This document shows positions 32,148 to 40,649 of a stretch of 60,533 nt of DNA, in pieces. The position numbers and the translations under genes were made by a program. Origin of the DNA: Caldisericum exile_A (GTDB lineage Bacteria > Caldisericota > Caldisericia > Caldisericales > Caldisericaceae); contig NZ_JBLOBF010000009.1 of assembly GCF_047785965.1 (NCBI RefSeq), positions 1 to 60,533 on the forward strand. The letters are read 5' to 3'. The number at the start of each line of letters is the position of its first letter. Position 1 is the first letter of the stretch. The notes under the pieces are model-generated. The model was given only the letters and a program-made list of their open reading frames with translations. It made no database searches and was not told the DNA's origin.

Positions 32148-32189
32148 AGGCTCTTCGCCTTTTTTAGAATTAAATGTTACGAAGAGCCT
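32148..32189. terminator. Hairpin between the convergent copper and nucleoside-transport operons
   Basis: AGGCTCTTCG (32148-32157) pairs with CGAAGAGCCT (32180-32189), 10 bp, with a 22-nt loop that itself contains a T6 run. It lies between two converging genes. It probably ends transcription from both sides, though the long loop makes it atypical. Confidence 0.55.
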
Positions 32190-32197
32190 AACAAGTG

Positions 32198-33151
32198 CTA
32201 ACTTTCTTTCTTGTAAGGAACACCGTCTGCTGCAGGTGCAACTGCCTTTCCAACAACACCAATTAAGGCACCTATTGTAAGAATGTATGGTAGCGCAAGG
32301 TAGAACCCAACCGGTATTTTTGCTGCAATTCCCTTTGCAACTGCCTGTAGTAAAAATTGTAAAACCTGTGCAGAAGCAAAAAGAAAAGTTGCCCACATTG
32401 CACCAATTGGAGTCCATTTACCAAAAATCATTGCTGCAAGTCCAATGAATCCCTTACCTGCTGCCATTCCTGTCTCAACAAATGATGACATTGTCCCAAG
32501 CGATAGGGCAACACCACCAAGTGCTGCAATTATACTCCCTAGAATAACTGCAAACCACTTTATTCTCATAACATTAACACCCAGTGTTTCTGCTGCAAGG
32601 GGATATTCACCTACAGAACGAATCCTCAAACCCAAAACTGTATGGTAAAGAAGGAAATGCAATGCAAAAACAAGGATAAGAGAAAGCCAAATAAATATGT
32701 GAAGATGGGCAAATGCACCAAAGATTGGAATATTTTCAAGAAACTTGAGGTTTATAAGGTATTTAGGGTCGCCAAAATATGGAACAGTTGGTGAATAACC
32801 AGTAGTCTTGAAAATCCATTCAAGGAAATATCTGATACCGCCTGCCGCAACAACGTTTATTGCAACACCAGACACAATTTGATCACCTGCCCATTTTACC
32901 GTAATGTATGCATGGAAAGCACCAAGTAATGCACCAATTCCAATTCCCCAAAGTAATCCAACCCATGGACTCCTTGAGACAAACGCACCCCAAACACCAA
33001 AGAATGCTGCAAATCGCATGATTCCTTCTAAAGCAATATTTACTACACCTGCATTTTCTGAAACAACTCCACCCAATGCTGCAAACAAAATTGGCGCAGC
33101 AAATTCAAGCATCTGTGCAAAAGATTGATTAATTAAAAAAATCCAATTCAT
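32198..33151 (-). CDS. BMP-type nucleoside ABC transporter, permease 2
   Basis: 317 aa with 8-9 membrane helices; BPD_transp_2 fold as in NupQ/YufQ. The Glu-Asn-Ala-Gly-Val-Val-Asn-Ile-Ala-Leu-Glu-Gly motif (about 30-41) and Ala-Ala-Gly-Lys-Gly-Phe-Ile-Gly-Leu-Ala-Ala (about 232-242) are the family signatures. It forms the channel with the permease upstream. Its start overlaps that gene by 4 nt. Last gene of the operon. Confidence 0.92.
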   Translation of the reverse strand: MNWIFLINQSFAQMLEFAAPILFAALGGVVSENAGVVNIALEGIMRFAAFFGVWGAFVSRSPWVGLLWGIGIGALLGAFHAYITVKWAGDQIVSGVAINVVAAGGIRYFLEWIFKTTGYSPTVPYFGDPKYLINLKFLENIPIFGAFAHLHIFIWLSLILVFALHFLLYHTVLGLRIRSVGEYPLAAETLGVNVMRIKWFAVILGSIIAALGGVALSLGTMSSFVETGMAAGKGFIGLAAMIFGKWTPIGAMWATFLFASAQVLQFLLQAVAKGIAAKIPVGFYLALPYILTIGALIGVVGKAVAPAADGVPYKKES

Positions 33152-34272
33152 GCTACACCTTCCTTTTTCCTTATAAGAAGCTTTGTTAATAGGAATCTTA
33201 TGAGTTCTTCAAGTGCGATAAATGCAACAATTAAACCTTCAATGATTGTCGGGAATGTTTTAGGGATTCGAGCAAGTTGCACAGCTGTTGCACCAGTTCT
33301 GAGAGCACCTATGAGTATAGAAGAAAACAAAATACCAACAGGTTCATTTCCACCAATAAGAGCAACTGCAATTCCATCAAAGCCGTAACCCCCCCCAAAA
33401 ACAGGAGGGAATTGACCCGAAGAGCCTAAAACATCAAAAGAACCACCTAATGCGGCAATTGCTCCCCCCATAAACATGATTTGCATAATCCTTCTTTCCG
33501 TGTTAATACCGCCAATCTTTGGTGCTTCCATATTCGTTATGGCCGTGTATCCCATAGCCCTTATTTCGTATCCAAACACTGTTCTATAGAGTAAAAACCA
33601 TGAAAGATATATTACAAAAAGCATAATAAGGATGCTAATATTGAGCCTTGTGCCAGATAAAATTATGGGAAGTCTTGCGGAAGGAGAAACATATGGTGTC
33701 CCTGAAACATTTGTTGCAACATCAGCGGCCATAGGACCTGTAACAAGCCAACCCTCAATAAGATGAAAAGCAATCCAGTTTAGCATAATAGTTACAATGG
33801 TTTCGTTTATACCCTTCTTTGCCTTAATATAACCTGCAATAAGCCCCCAGATACCACCTGCAATCATTACCATAACAAGAATTATTGGAATGTGAATTAT
33901 AGATGGTAAATTATAAAGGGGTTTCCAGTAGCCAAAAAATGCCGCTGTAATTGCTCCAACTATAAACTGTCCCTCTGCGCCAATTGAGAAAAGCCCTGCT
34001 CGAGCTGGAAGTGCAAAGGCAAGTCCTGTTGAAACAAAAAGTGCAGTGTAAAGTAACATTTCAGCAAAGGGGGTCTTAAAATATGGACCGGGAATAAGAC
34101 CAGATGCACCAAACATCAATTTATATGCAAGAATTGGATCACGCCCAGTGGATGCAATAAAAATAGCACCAACAATGAGAGCAATAATAATGGAAGTAAT
34201 TGGAACAAGTATATTCATCCACCAGTTTTCTTCACGTCTGTGAATAAAAACTCTTTGAAAAACCTCTTTCAT
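33148..34272 (-). CDS. BMP-type nucleoside ABC transporter, permease 1
   Basis: 374 aa, NupP/YufP-like, longer at its N-terminus than permease 2. It has Arg-Ala-Gly-Leu-Phe-Ser-Ile-Gly-Ala-Glu-Gly-Gln-Phe (about 90-102) and a Gly-Gly-Gly-Tyr-Gly-Phe-Asp-Gly-Ile-Ala-Val-Ala-Leu-Ile-Gly motif (about 290-305). It overlaps the ATPase stop and the next permease start by 4 nt each, so the three genes are translated as a unit. Confidence 0.92.
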   Translation of the reverse strand: MKEVFQRVFIHRREENWWMNILVPITSIIIALIVGAIFIASTGRDPILAYKLMFGASGLIPGPYFKTPFAEMLLYTALFVSTGLAFALPARAGLFSIGAEGQFIVGAITAAFFGYWKPLYNLPSIIHIPIILVMVMIAGGIWGLIAGYIKAKKGINETIVTIMLNWIAFHLIEGWLVTGPMAADVATNVSGTPYVSPSARLPIILSGTRLNISILIMLFVIYLSWFLLYRTVFGYEIRAMGYTAITNMEAPKIGGINTERRIMQIMFMGGAIAALGGSFDVLGSSGQFPPVFGGGYGFDGIAVALIGGNEPVGILFSSILIGALRTGATAVQLARIPKTFPTIIEGLIVAFIALEELIRFLLTKLLIRKKEGVA

Positions 34273-35789
34273 TGGAGCACCTTCCTTTTAAGTCCAAGCA
34301 TCATTTCACCAAGTTCTTCTTCAGTAGTCTCTTCTGGGGTTGTTTCACCGACAATTTCGCCTTTGAATAGAACAAGAATCCTATCAGCAAGACCCATAAC
34401 CTCTGATAATTCCAAAGATATCAAAAGTATGCCAATTCCCCTTTTCTTTTCCTCGATGAGCCATCTATAAACGAACTCCATTGCACCAACATCAAGTCCG
34501 CGTGTTGGTTGAGATGCAAGTAAAAACTTATGCTTCATTGAAAGTTCTCTTGCCAAAATAATTTTTTGCTGGTTTCCTCCAGAAAAGTTTTGAGCCTTCA
34601 TATAAGGTTCAGGAGGACGCACATCAAACTCTTGAAGTTTTCTTGTGGTATATTCATCAATTGCTGTATCGTTTAAGATACCTTTATTTGAGAAAGGATA
34701 TAGAGTGTGACTACCTAAAATTATGTTTTCTCTTGCACGGTACTGCAAGATTAGACCTCTCCTTTTTCTATCTTCTGTTATGTATGCTAAACCTTTTTTC
34801 CTTACTTCATACGGAGTTACAAGCTTCATCTCTTCTCCATTAATGCTTATGGAACCCTTAAGGGGTTTATAAAATCCAAGAATTGTATTTACAAGTTCTG
34901 CTTGTCCGTTTCCCTCGACACCTGCGATTGCTACAATTTCACCTTCATTAACTTTGAAACTCACATCTTTCAAACCGATTACTCCTCTTGGATTTTTAAC
35001 TGTAAGCTCTTTAACCTCAAACACAACATTTCCTGGCTTTGCAGGGACTCTTTCTATTTCAAGAACAACCTCACGTCCAACCATCATCCTTGCAAGTTCC
35101 TTTTCGTTTGTATTCTCTTTCTTTACAACACCCTGGACTCTCCCCCTTCGCATTACTGCAATTCTATCTGCAATTTCCATTACCTCATTTAATTTATGCG
35201 ATATAAAAATGATAGTTTTTCCCGATTCCTTTAACTTTCTTAATGTCTTGAAAAGTTCTTCTGTCTCTTCTGGCGTTAAAACTGCAGTAGGCTCGTCAAA
35301 AATGAGAATTTCTGCACCACGTCTTAAAATTTTCAGAATTTCAACTCTCTGTTGAATTCCAACGGGAAGGTTTTCTACTTTCTCAGTTGGATCAACAACA
35401 AGCGCAAAACGTTCAGAAAGTTCCTTAACCTCTTTTACTGCTCCATTGTAATCAAACACAAAACCATATTTTCTCGGTTCATCCCCTAAAACAACGTTTT
35501 CTGTTACTGTAAATTTCGGGATAAGCATAAATTCCTGATGAACCATACCTATCCTTAGACTTATTGCATCTCTTGAGTCTTTAATATTTGCCTTTTTACC
35601 AAATACATAGATACTTCCTGAATCTGGAAGGTATAATCCGTAGACAATCTTCATTAAAGTTGATTTACCAGCGCCATTTTCACCAACAATTGCAAAAATC
35701 TCACCTTTTTCAATTGATAGGCTCACATTATCATTTGCAAGTACATTTGGAAAACGCTTAACAATATTCTCTACCCTTAGTGCCTCCAC
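34269..35789 (-). CDS. BMP-type nucleoside/sugar ABC transporter ATPase (two ATPase domains)
   Basis: 506 aa from a GTG at 35789, chosen because GGAGG lies 6 nt before it; the longer frame from 35825 runs through the terminator hairpin. Two ABC domains occupy about 1-235 and 250-500. The first has Walker A Gly-Glu-Asn-Gly-Ala-Gly-Lys-Ser-Thr and Walker B Ile-Leu-Ile-Phe-Asp-Glu-Pro-Thr. The second has degenerate Gly-Val-Glu-Gly-Asn-Gly-Gln-Ala and a clear signature Phe-Ser-Gly-Gly-Asn-Gln-Gln. This asymmetry is normal for the NupO/RbsA class. It powers import of nucleosides, probably purine. Confidence 0.92.
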   Translation of the reverse strand: MEALRVENIVKRFPNVLANDNVSLSIEKGEIFAIVGENGAGKSTLMKIVYGLYLPDSGSIYVFGKKANIKDSRDAISLRIGMVHQEFMLIPKFTVTENVVLGDEPRKYGFVFDYNGAVKEVKELSERFALVVDPTEKVENLPVGIQQRVEILKILRRGAEILIFDEPTAVLTPEETEELFKTLRKLKESGKTIIFISHKLNEVMEIADRIAVMRRGRVQGVVKKENTNEKELARMMVGREVVLEIERVPAKPGNVVFEVKELTVKNPRGVIGLKDVSFKVNEGEIVAIAGVEGNGQAELVNTILGFYKPLKGSISINGEEMKLVTPYEVRKKGLAYITEDRKRRGLILQYRARENIILGSHTLYPFSNKGILNDTAIDEYTTRKLQEFDVRPPEPYMKAQNFSGGNQQKIILARELSMKHKFLLASQPTRGLDVGAMEFVYRWLIEEKKRGIGILLISLELSEVMGLADRILVLFKGEIVGETTPEETTEEELGEMMLGLKRKVLQ

Positions 35790-35810
35790 ATTTAGCCTCC
35801 ATATATAAAA

Positions 35811-35840
35811 AATGAGGGCAGGCAAATGACAAACCTGCCC
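35811..35840 (-). terminator. Terminator/attenuator between the binding protein and transporter genes
   Basis: On the minus strand GGGCAGG (35840-35834) pairs with CCTGCCC (35822-35816) around an 11-nt loop, followed by TCATTTTTT. It lies 20 nt after the binding-protein stop and just before the ATPase start. Partial termination here would give much more binding protein than transporter, as usual for such systems. Confidence 0.75.
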
Positions 35841-35860
35841 ATAATACTTACTTTAAGATA

Positions 35861-37028
35861 CTAAAATCCTGTTGGAGGAGTCCAACTTTTCACAGCGTTA
35901 GGATCTTCTGGAACGGTAAACTTACCGTCAATTATCATCTTCCTTAGATTCTCAATCTTTGCAATTTGATCAGCAGAAAGAACGTCCTTAACATGGTCCG
36001 GTGCATAACCAACACCGCCGTCCTTAAGGGAAAGAACTACCACTCCACCCTTGAATGTGCCATCGACAATTGACTTAATTGCTTCGTATGTTGCATAATC
36101 AACATGTTTTAGTGCAGATGTAAGAGTTCTATCTGGGCAAAGGGTTTGGATCAAGCCCCATATCAACATCTACACCAATTCCCCAATAAGGAGCACCTTT
36201 TTCACAAATTGCCTGGAACATTCCGTTTCCGGTTGCACCTGCTGCATGGAAGAGAACATCAGCGCCAAGTGCCATCTGCGATTGTGCTGCACTCTTTCCA
36301 AGGGCTGCATCTGTAAATGAGTCTGTATATTGCCCTATAACCTCTGCATTTGGATTGGTAGTTTTTACACCTGCTCTAAACCCTGCTTCATACCTTAAAA
36401 CAGGAGGAATTGACTTTCCACCAATGTAACCAACCTTATTTGCTTTTGTTGCATAACCTGCAATTGCTCCAACAAGGAATCCACACTCTTGTTCCTTAAA
36501 AAGATATCCAACGACATTTGGAGGATTTACTGGATTTCCATTCGCATCAACTGGGGTTGAGTCAATAAGCATAAACTTTGTATTAGGATACTTCTGCGCT
36601 GATTCACCAATTGCACCTGCAAGCATAAATCCAACGCCAATAACAAGATCAACATGCTTTTGTTCAACAAGTGTCTGAATGTTAGGGATGTAATCTTCCT
36701 TTGCCTTTGATTCAAGTACGATTGGTTCAACATCAAGAGGAACAATGTTTTTGTCCTTAAGATCATCTGGAATACTTGCCTTGTACTCTTCGTCAGTCAA
36801 TGCTTCATAACCACCACCTTCAACATACTTCACCTTTGCTGCCCATGTTTCAAGTCCACGGAGAGCAGAATCGTTGAAGGACCTGTCGCCACGTCCACCA
36901 ACATCTGTTACAAGACCAATCTTAAATTTCCTTCCTGAGAGATCAAGCTTCTTCGATGCCGGTTTGCACCCTGCAAAAAGGGATACAACAAGCACCATCG
37001 CCAACATTACTACCAATAACTTTTTCAT
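35861..37028 (-). pseudogene. BMP-family nucleoside-binding lipoprotein, interrupted by one frameshift
   Basis: A lipoprotein signal with Leu-Phe-Ala-Gly-Cys (C21) starts at the ATG at 37028 behind GGAGG. The BMP/PnrA-like domain follows: Val-Thr-Asp-Val-Gly-Gly-Arg-Gly-Asp-Arg-Ser-Phe-Asn-Asp (about 42-55), then Tyr-Leu-Phe-Lys-Glu-Gln-Glu-Cys-Gly. At Gly-Leu-Asp-Pro-Asn the frame runs into a TAG at about 36129; dropping one of three G (plus strand 36142-36144) restores Leu-Cys-Pro-Asp-Arg-Thr-Leu-Thr-Ser-Ala and the rest of the protein to 35861. Full length would be about 388 aa. A single homopolymer indel in the first gene of an otherwise perfect operon could be a sequencing error or a recent mutation. 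Confidence 0.85.
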
Positions 37029-37070
37029 ACCTCAACCTCCTTCCCTTTTTGGGAATTAATTTACGTTTAT

Positions 37071-37097
37071 ATTATATAAAAAATCGGAAAATTTCAA
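37071..37097 (-). promoter_or_regulatory. Promoter of the nucleoside transporter operon
   Basis: On the minus strand TTGAAA (37097-37092), a 15-nt spacer and TATAAT (37076-37071). A small TTCCC-aaaaa-GGGAA-type hairpin (about 37040-37055) lies in the 5' UTR next to the strong GGAGG. Confidence 0.5.
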
Positions 37098-37110
37098 ATT
37101 AAGTAAGATC

Positions 37111-37647
37111 TCACGAAACATCATTTTCAAGTATAAGTTCAAGCAATTTCAAAAGTACATTTTTTACACTTTCCTTATTTGTTGCATCGCATCCAACAAC
37201 AGGAATTGAGTCAGGAATATTCATTATTGATTTTAACTCGTCTTCACTTATATGCTCTTTTTCGTTAAAGTGATTTAGGGCAACAACAATAGGAGCATCC
37301 GTTTTGACTCTAAAAAAGTTAAGCATATCTTTAGCCTCTTCAATCATACTTCTATCACCAGAATCAACGAGAAGAATTACACCAAGTGCATCTTTCGAAA
37401 GAATACTCCACATGTAGTTAAATCTGAATTGACCAGGGGTCCCGAAGATGTGAAGAACATAATCATCATCAACAGTAATGCGCCCAAAATCCATTGCAAC
37501 AGTTGTTGAGTCCTTAACTTGTGCTTCTTCATCACGAGTTGTTGGCGCTTCCGTTACAATTGGAGAAATCTCGGTTATTGTTTTTATAAATGTTGTTTTT
37601 CCTGCAGCAAATGGACCTGTTACAACTATTTTATAGTGCCTCATCAA
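37111..37647 (-). CDS. MglA-like small GTPase
   Basis: 178 aa. G1 Gly-Pro-Phe-Ala-Ala-Gly-Lys-Thr-Thr (11-19), a switch region with Thr-Thr-Arg-Asp and Thr-Thr-Val-Ala-Met-Asp-Phe-Gly, G3-like Phe-Gly-Thr-Pro-Gly-Gln-Phe-Arg-Phe, and Ala-Leu-Asn-His-Phe in place of NKxD. The variant G3/G4 motifs are typical of the bacterial MglA/SrfA-type Ras-like group. It overlaps the DUF4388 gene by 4 nt. MglA proteins set cell polarity and steer type IV pili in several bacteria, so a link to the pilus genes of this genome is plausible but inferred. Confidence 0.82.
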   Translation of the reverse strand: MMRHYKIVVTGPFAAGKTTFIKTITEISPIVTEAPTTRDEEAQVKDSTTVAMDFGRITVDDDYVLHIFGTPGQFRFNYMWSILSKDALGVILLVDSGDRSMIEEAKDMLNFFRVKTDAPIVVALNHFNEKEHISEDELKSIMNIPDSIPVVGCDATNKESVKNVLLKLLELILENDVS

Positions 37648-38276
37648 AGCCCCCTTATTCGATCAATAAGCCTCAAAATAAAGTTTTTTGGAGGCGCTTT
37701 CTTTTTAACTTCTTGCGTTTCTGGATTCTTTTGCCCAACTTCCTTTATAATCTTCAGTGCTGAAAGCCCATAGGCAATCTTTGCAACATCAAAAACAGTC
37801 ATATTTAGTTTTAAGGCTGCCTCTCTTACAGTTAGTCCTTTTTGAAGAAGCATCAAAACCTTCCAATCAGTTTGAGATAGATGAATTTCTTCAGGTATTT
37901 CGTCTGTTACCATCTTGAAGACAGAGTCAACCGAAGCGACTCTTGATTTAACTTTATTCCACTCGTCAAGTTTTGACGTCGCAAGAAGCACAAGGTCAGG
38001 AATAGATTTTGTAATGGAGCGTTTCACATGCAAAGTATCATTTGGTACAAACTTAAAAGAGCCTTCCTTAATGTTAAGAAGTTCAACAATTGCAACCTCA
38101 CCTCGGGACTCTTCAGTTTCAGCATCCTTAACTTCTCCATTTTCAAAGTATATAATACCCTTTTTCTTTCCAAAAGGAGTAGACCCCTCAAGGTGGAGCT
38201 CTCCTGTCTTTCCACCAAGAGAAATCATTTGAAGCAAATCATCAAGCGAAAAATCCCTTAAAGATCCCTCAAGCAT
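37644..38276 (-). CDS. DUF4388 (PATAN-like) domain protein
   Basis: 210 aa. Residues 1-95 are a DUF4388 domain: Leu-Arg-Asp-Phe-Ser-Leu-Asp-Asp-Leu-Leu-Gln-Met-Ile-Ser, Lys-Thr-Gly-Glu-Leu, Gly-Ile-Ile-Tyr-Phe-Glu-Asn-Gly-Glu-Val and Gly-Ser-Phe-Lys-Phe. The second part (about 125-185) looks like a winged-helix domain (Lys-Val-Leu-Met-Leu-Leu-Gln-Lys-Gly-Leu-Thr-Val-Arg-Glu-Ala-Ala). Such proteins often pair with MglA-like GTPases or two-component systems. It sits between pfk and the GTPase, with 4-nt overlap to the latter and 2 nt from pfk. Confidence 0.82.
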   Translation of the reverse strand: MLEGSLRDFSLDDLLQMISLGGKTGELHLEGSTPFGKKKGIIYFENGEVKDAETEESRGEVAIVELLNIKEGSFKFVPNDTLHVKRSITKSIPDLVLLATSKLDEWNKVKSRVASVDSVFKMVTDEIPEEIHLSQTDWKVLMLLQKGLTVREAALKLNMTVFDVAKIAYGLSALKIIKEVGQKNPETQEVKKKAPPKNFILRLIDRIRGL

Positions 38277-38278
38277 GG

Positions 38279-39304
38279 TTAGAAGAATATTCTTGCAAGT
38301 TCGTAATATTTCGTATCAGCAGTATGGATCTTGTCGTAAGCATCTTCATAGGCTGTTGTTATAATTTCACCGTTCTTTACTCCAAGCACAACATTTGAAG
38401 TTCCAAGCCCAACAAGATTCACAGCTTCAACTCCAAGCCTTGTTGCAAGAATCCTATCAGTATTTGTAGGGATTCCACCTCTCTGTAAATACCCTAAGAC
38501 CATAACTCTCGATTTAAGATGCGTAAGCTCTTCAAGCTTTGATGCAAGCCTGTATCCAACCATTCTCTTTGCGTTAACTTTATGACCAAATTCGTCAAAT
38601 TCAAATTTACTCTTATCTTCATCTGGTAATACCACACCCTCTGCTACAACTACGATTGAGAAATTCTTTCCTTCTTTTTTCCTCTTGTCAACATGTGCTG
38701 CAATATCCTCAATAGTAAATGGCACTTCAGGAATTACAATATAATCTGCACCACCTGCAAGGCCGCCGAATAGTGCAAGCCATCCAGTCTCTCTTCCCAT
38801 AGTTTCAACAACCATAAGTCTATGGTGAGCAGATGCTGTTGCGTGAAGATTGTCAAGAGATTGGGCAATCATAGAAACTGCCGTATCAAATCCAACAGAA
38901 TAGTCAGTTCCATAAACATCGTTATCAATAGTTTTTGGAATTACAATTGATGGAATACCATCATCTGCAAGCCTCTTTGCAATAGTAACAGTATCCCTAT
39001 CGCCAATAAATACAAGCAAGGTTAAAGAATTCTTTTTGAAGTTCTCTCTTATTGCCTCAACATACTTTGGATCCCTATAAGGATTAAATCGTGAAATGCC
39101 AAGAATGCTTCCTCCCAGGGCAAGTATTCCTGAAACAGAAGATTTAGTAATAATTTTTACATCGTTTTCAATAAGGCCATGAAATCCGTCTATGAAGCCT
39201 AAAACTTCATATTCCTTCTCGAAACTTGCTCTTGCAATTGCGCGAATTGCGGTATTAATGCCTGGTGCATCGCCACCATCACATACGATACCAATTCTTT
39301 TCAT
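38279..39304 (-). CDS. pfkA: 6-phosphofructokinase family enzyme with PPi-type features
   Basis: 341 aa PFK fold. Gly-Gly-Asp-Ala-Pro-Gly-Ile-Asn-Thr-Ala-Ile-Arg (10-21), catalytic Pro-Lys-Thr-Ile-Asp-Asn-Asp (123-129), Met-Gly-Arg, and Gly-Tyr-Leu-Gln-Arg-Gly-Gly near the C-terminus are all present. Lys at 124 and Asp at 104 are the marks of pyrophosphate-dependent enzymes. The nucleotide/PPi loop, however, reads Gly-Asp-Arg-Asp-Thr (101-105) in place of Gly-Gly-(Asp/Glu)-(Gly/Asp)-(Ser/Thr), so the usual acidic residue at 103 is Arg. It catalyses phosphorylation of fructose 6-phosphate if active; the odd loop makes phosphoryl donor and activity uncertain. Third in line after tldD-pmbA. Confidence 0.85.
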   Translation of the reverse strand: MKRIGIVCDGGDAPGINTAIRAIARASFEKEYEVLGFIDGFHGLIENDVKIITKSSVSGILALGGSILGISRFNPYRDPKYVEAIRENFKKNSLTLLVFIGDRDTVTIAKRLADDGIPSIVIPKTIDNDVYGTDYSVGFDTAVSMIAQSLDNLHATASAHHRLMVVETMGRETGWLALFGGLAGGADYIVIPEVPFTIEDIAAHVDKRKKEGKNFSIVVVAEGVVLPDEDKSKFEFDEFGHKVNAKRMVGYRLASKLEELTHLKSRVMVLGYLQRGGIPTNTDRILATRLGVEAVNLVGLGTSNVVLGVKNGEIITTAYEDAYDKIHTADTKYYELARIFF

Positions 39305-39320
39305 CTTTTACCTCCTATTC

Positions 39321-40649
39321 CTAAAATTCAGTTGCACTTGTAAAATTGAAGTCCTTTATTCTCATATAAGGAGCAGTTGTAACTGCACCATCTTCATATA
39401 TTATCTTTGAAACGTTCGAAATTTCCAAGCAATTTTTAAACGCATTAAGAACACTTTCTGTAAATCGCATATGTTTTACTGGTTTTGTAATCTTACCATT
39501 TTCAATGAGGAAAAGTCCATCTCGAGTCATACCAGTTATGAGAAGAGTTACAGGCTCCATAGGATTTGTATACCAAAATCTCTGCACATATAAACCACGC
39601 TCCACATTAGCAATCATCTCATCTAAAGAAGAAGTGCCACTCCCAACAAAGAAATTCATTGGATATGCGTGAAGTGAGTTAGGTTGAGGAAGTGAGTGCC
39701 CTGTAGGTTCTTTCCCTTCCTTATAGGCGTAAAATGAATCATAAATAACATCAGTTATTACTCCCTCTTTTACAAAATAGACCTTCTTTTTTGGAACACC
39801 TTCGAAATCAAAACCCATTTTCAATGTTTCATCTGATTTGCCGTCATCAAAAAGAGTTATTAAATCCGGAAACATCTTCTCTCCAAAATGACCCTTCATA
39901 AAGCTTGTCCCTTCCTCAACATTCTTTGCGCTCAGAGAAAGGTATTTCATAGATGACAAAAATTCATGAACCGCATATGGAGAAAGTATTACATCATATT
40001 TTCCGGGCTCTATTGCAATAGGATTTTGCGCCATTCTTGCAACTTCAAGACTTTCTTCAAGAACGTTATCTATAGCTATTTCTCTAAAATCTTTTTTGCT
40101 AACCTCAGAAAATCCTGAAGAAGTGTCTGTCATCACAATATTTTTCAAAGTTGAAGCGGTTCTTTCCATATACCTTTCAACACCCAACGAATTCTTAACG
40201 GCAAGTTGGAATCTTTCAGTTTCAAATTTACCAGAAGAAGTAAAACCATACTTTTTGGATGCATCAACAAGTTTTTTAACAATGCTTGCACGGGTTTCGG
40301 CATCTGGAATCTCGGAAACAAAAATAAATTCATTATCACCAGGGTAATTTTTAGGTAAACTTACAAAATCAGGATTTTCCTTTTGAAGTTTCGCAATATT
40401 TATTGCATTTAGAATTGCGCCGTTTATCGCTTCATCGCTTAAGTTTGATGTAGAAGATGCACCAATCTTTTTTCCAAGTACAACCCTTACATTAAGTTCA
40501 TAACTTTCTTCTCCAACATTTCTATGGATATAGTTATTCGCAAAACCAGTTAGATATGTTTCTCCACCCATTAAAACTGCTTCCACTTCATCAGCTTGTG
40601 TATTTTTAACAACATAATTCAAAATTTCTAAGATTCTCTCCTTATTCAT
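39321..40649 (-). CDS. pmbA: TldE/PmbA-family metalloprotease partner
   Basis: 442 aa. TldE/PmbA fold with Arg-Asn-Val-Gly-Glu-Glu-Ser-Tyr-Glu-Leu-Asn-Val-Arg-Val (about 43-56), and in the second half Val-Ile-Leu-Ser-Pro-Tyr-Ala-Val-His-Glu-Phe-Leu, where the HExxxH motif of TldD is absent, as expected for the non-catalytic subunit. Arg-Phe-Trp-Tyr-Thr-Asn-Pro-Met and Leu-Leu-Ile-Thr-Gly-Met-Thr-Arg-Asp-Gly-Leu-Phe complete the pattern. It overlaps tldD by 8 nt and acts with it as a heterodimeric peptidase. Confidence 0.9.
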   Translation of the reverse strand: MNKERILEILNYVVKNTQADEVEAVLMGGETYLTGFANNYIHRNVGEESYELNVRVVLGKKIGASSTSNLSDEAINGAILNAINIAKLQKENPDFVSLPKNYPGDNEFIFVSEIPDAETRASIVKKLVDASKKYGFTSSGKFETERFQLAVKNSLGVERYMERTASTLKNIVMTDTSSGFSEVSKKDFREIAIDNVLEESLEVARMAQNPIAIEPGKYDVILSPYAVHEFLSSMKYLSLSAKNVEEGTSFMKGHFGEKMFPDLITLFDDGKSDETLKMGFDFEGVPKKKVYFVKEGVITDVIYDSFYAYKEGKEPTGHSLPQPNSLHAYPMNFFVGSGTSSLDEMIANVERGLYVQRFWYTNPMEPVTLLITGMTRDGLFLIENGKITKPVKHMRFTESVLNAFKNCLEISNVSKIIYEDGAVTTAPYMRIKDFNFTSATEF

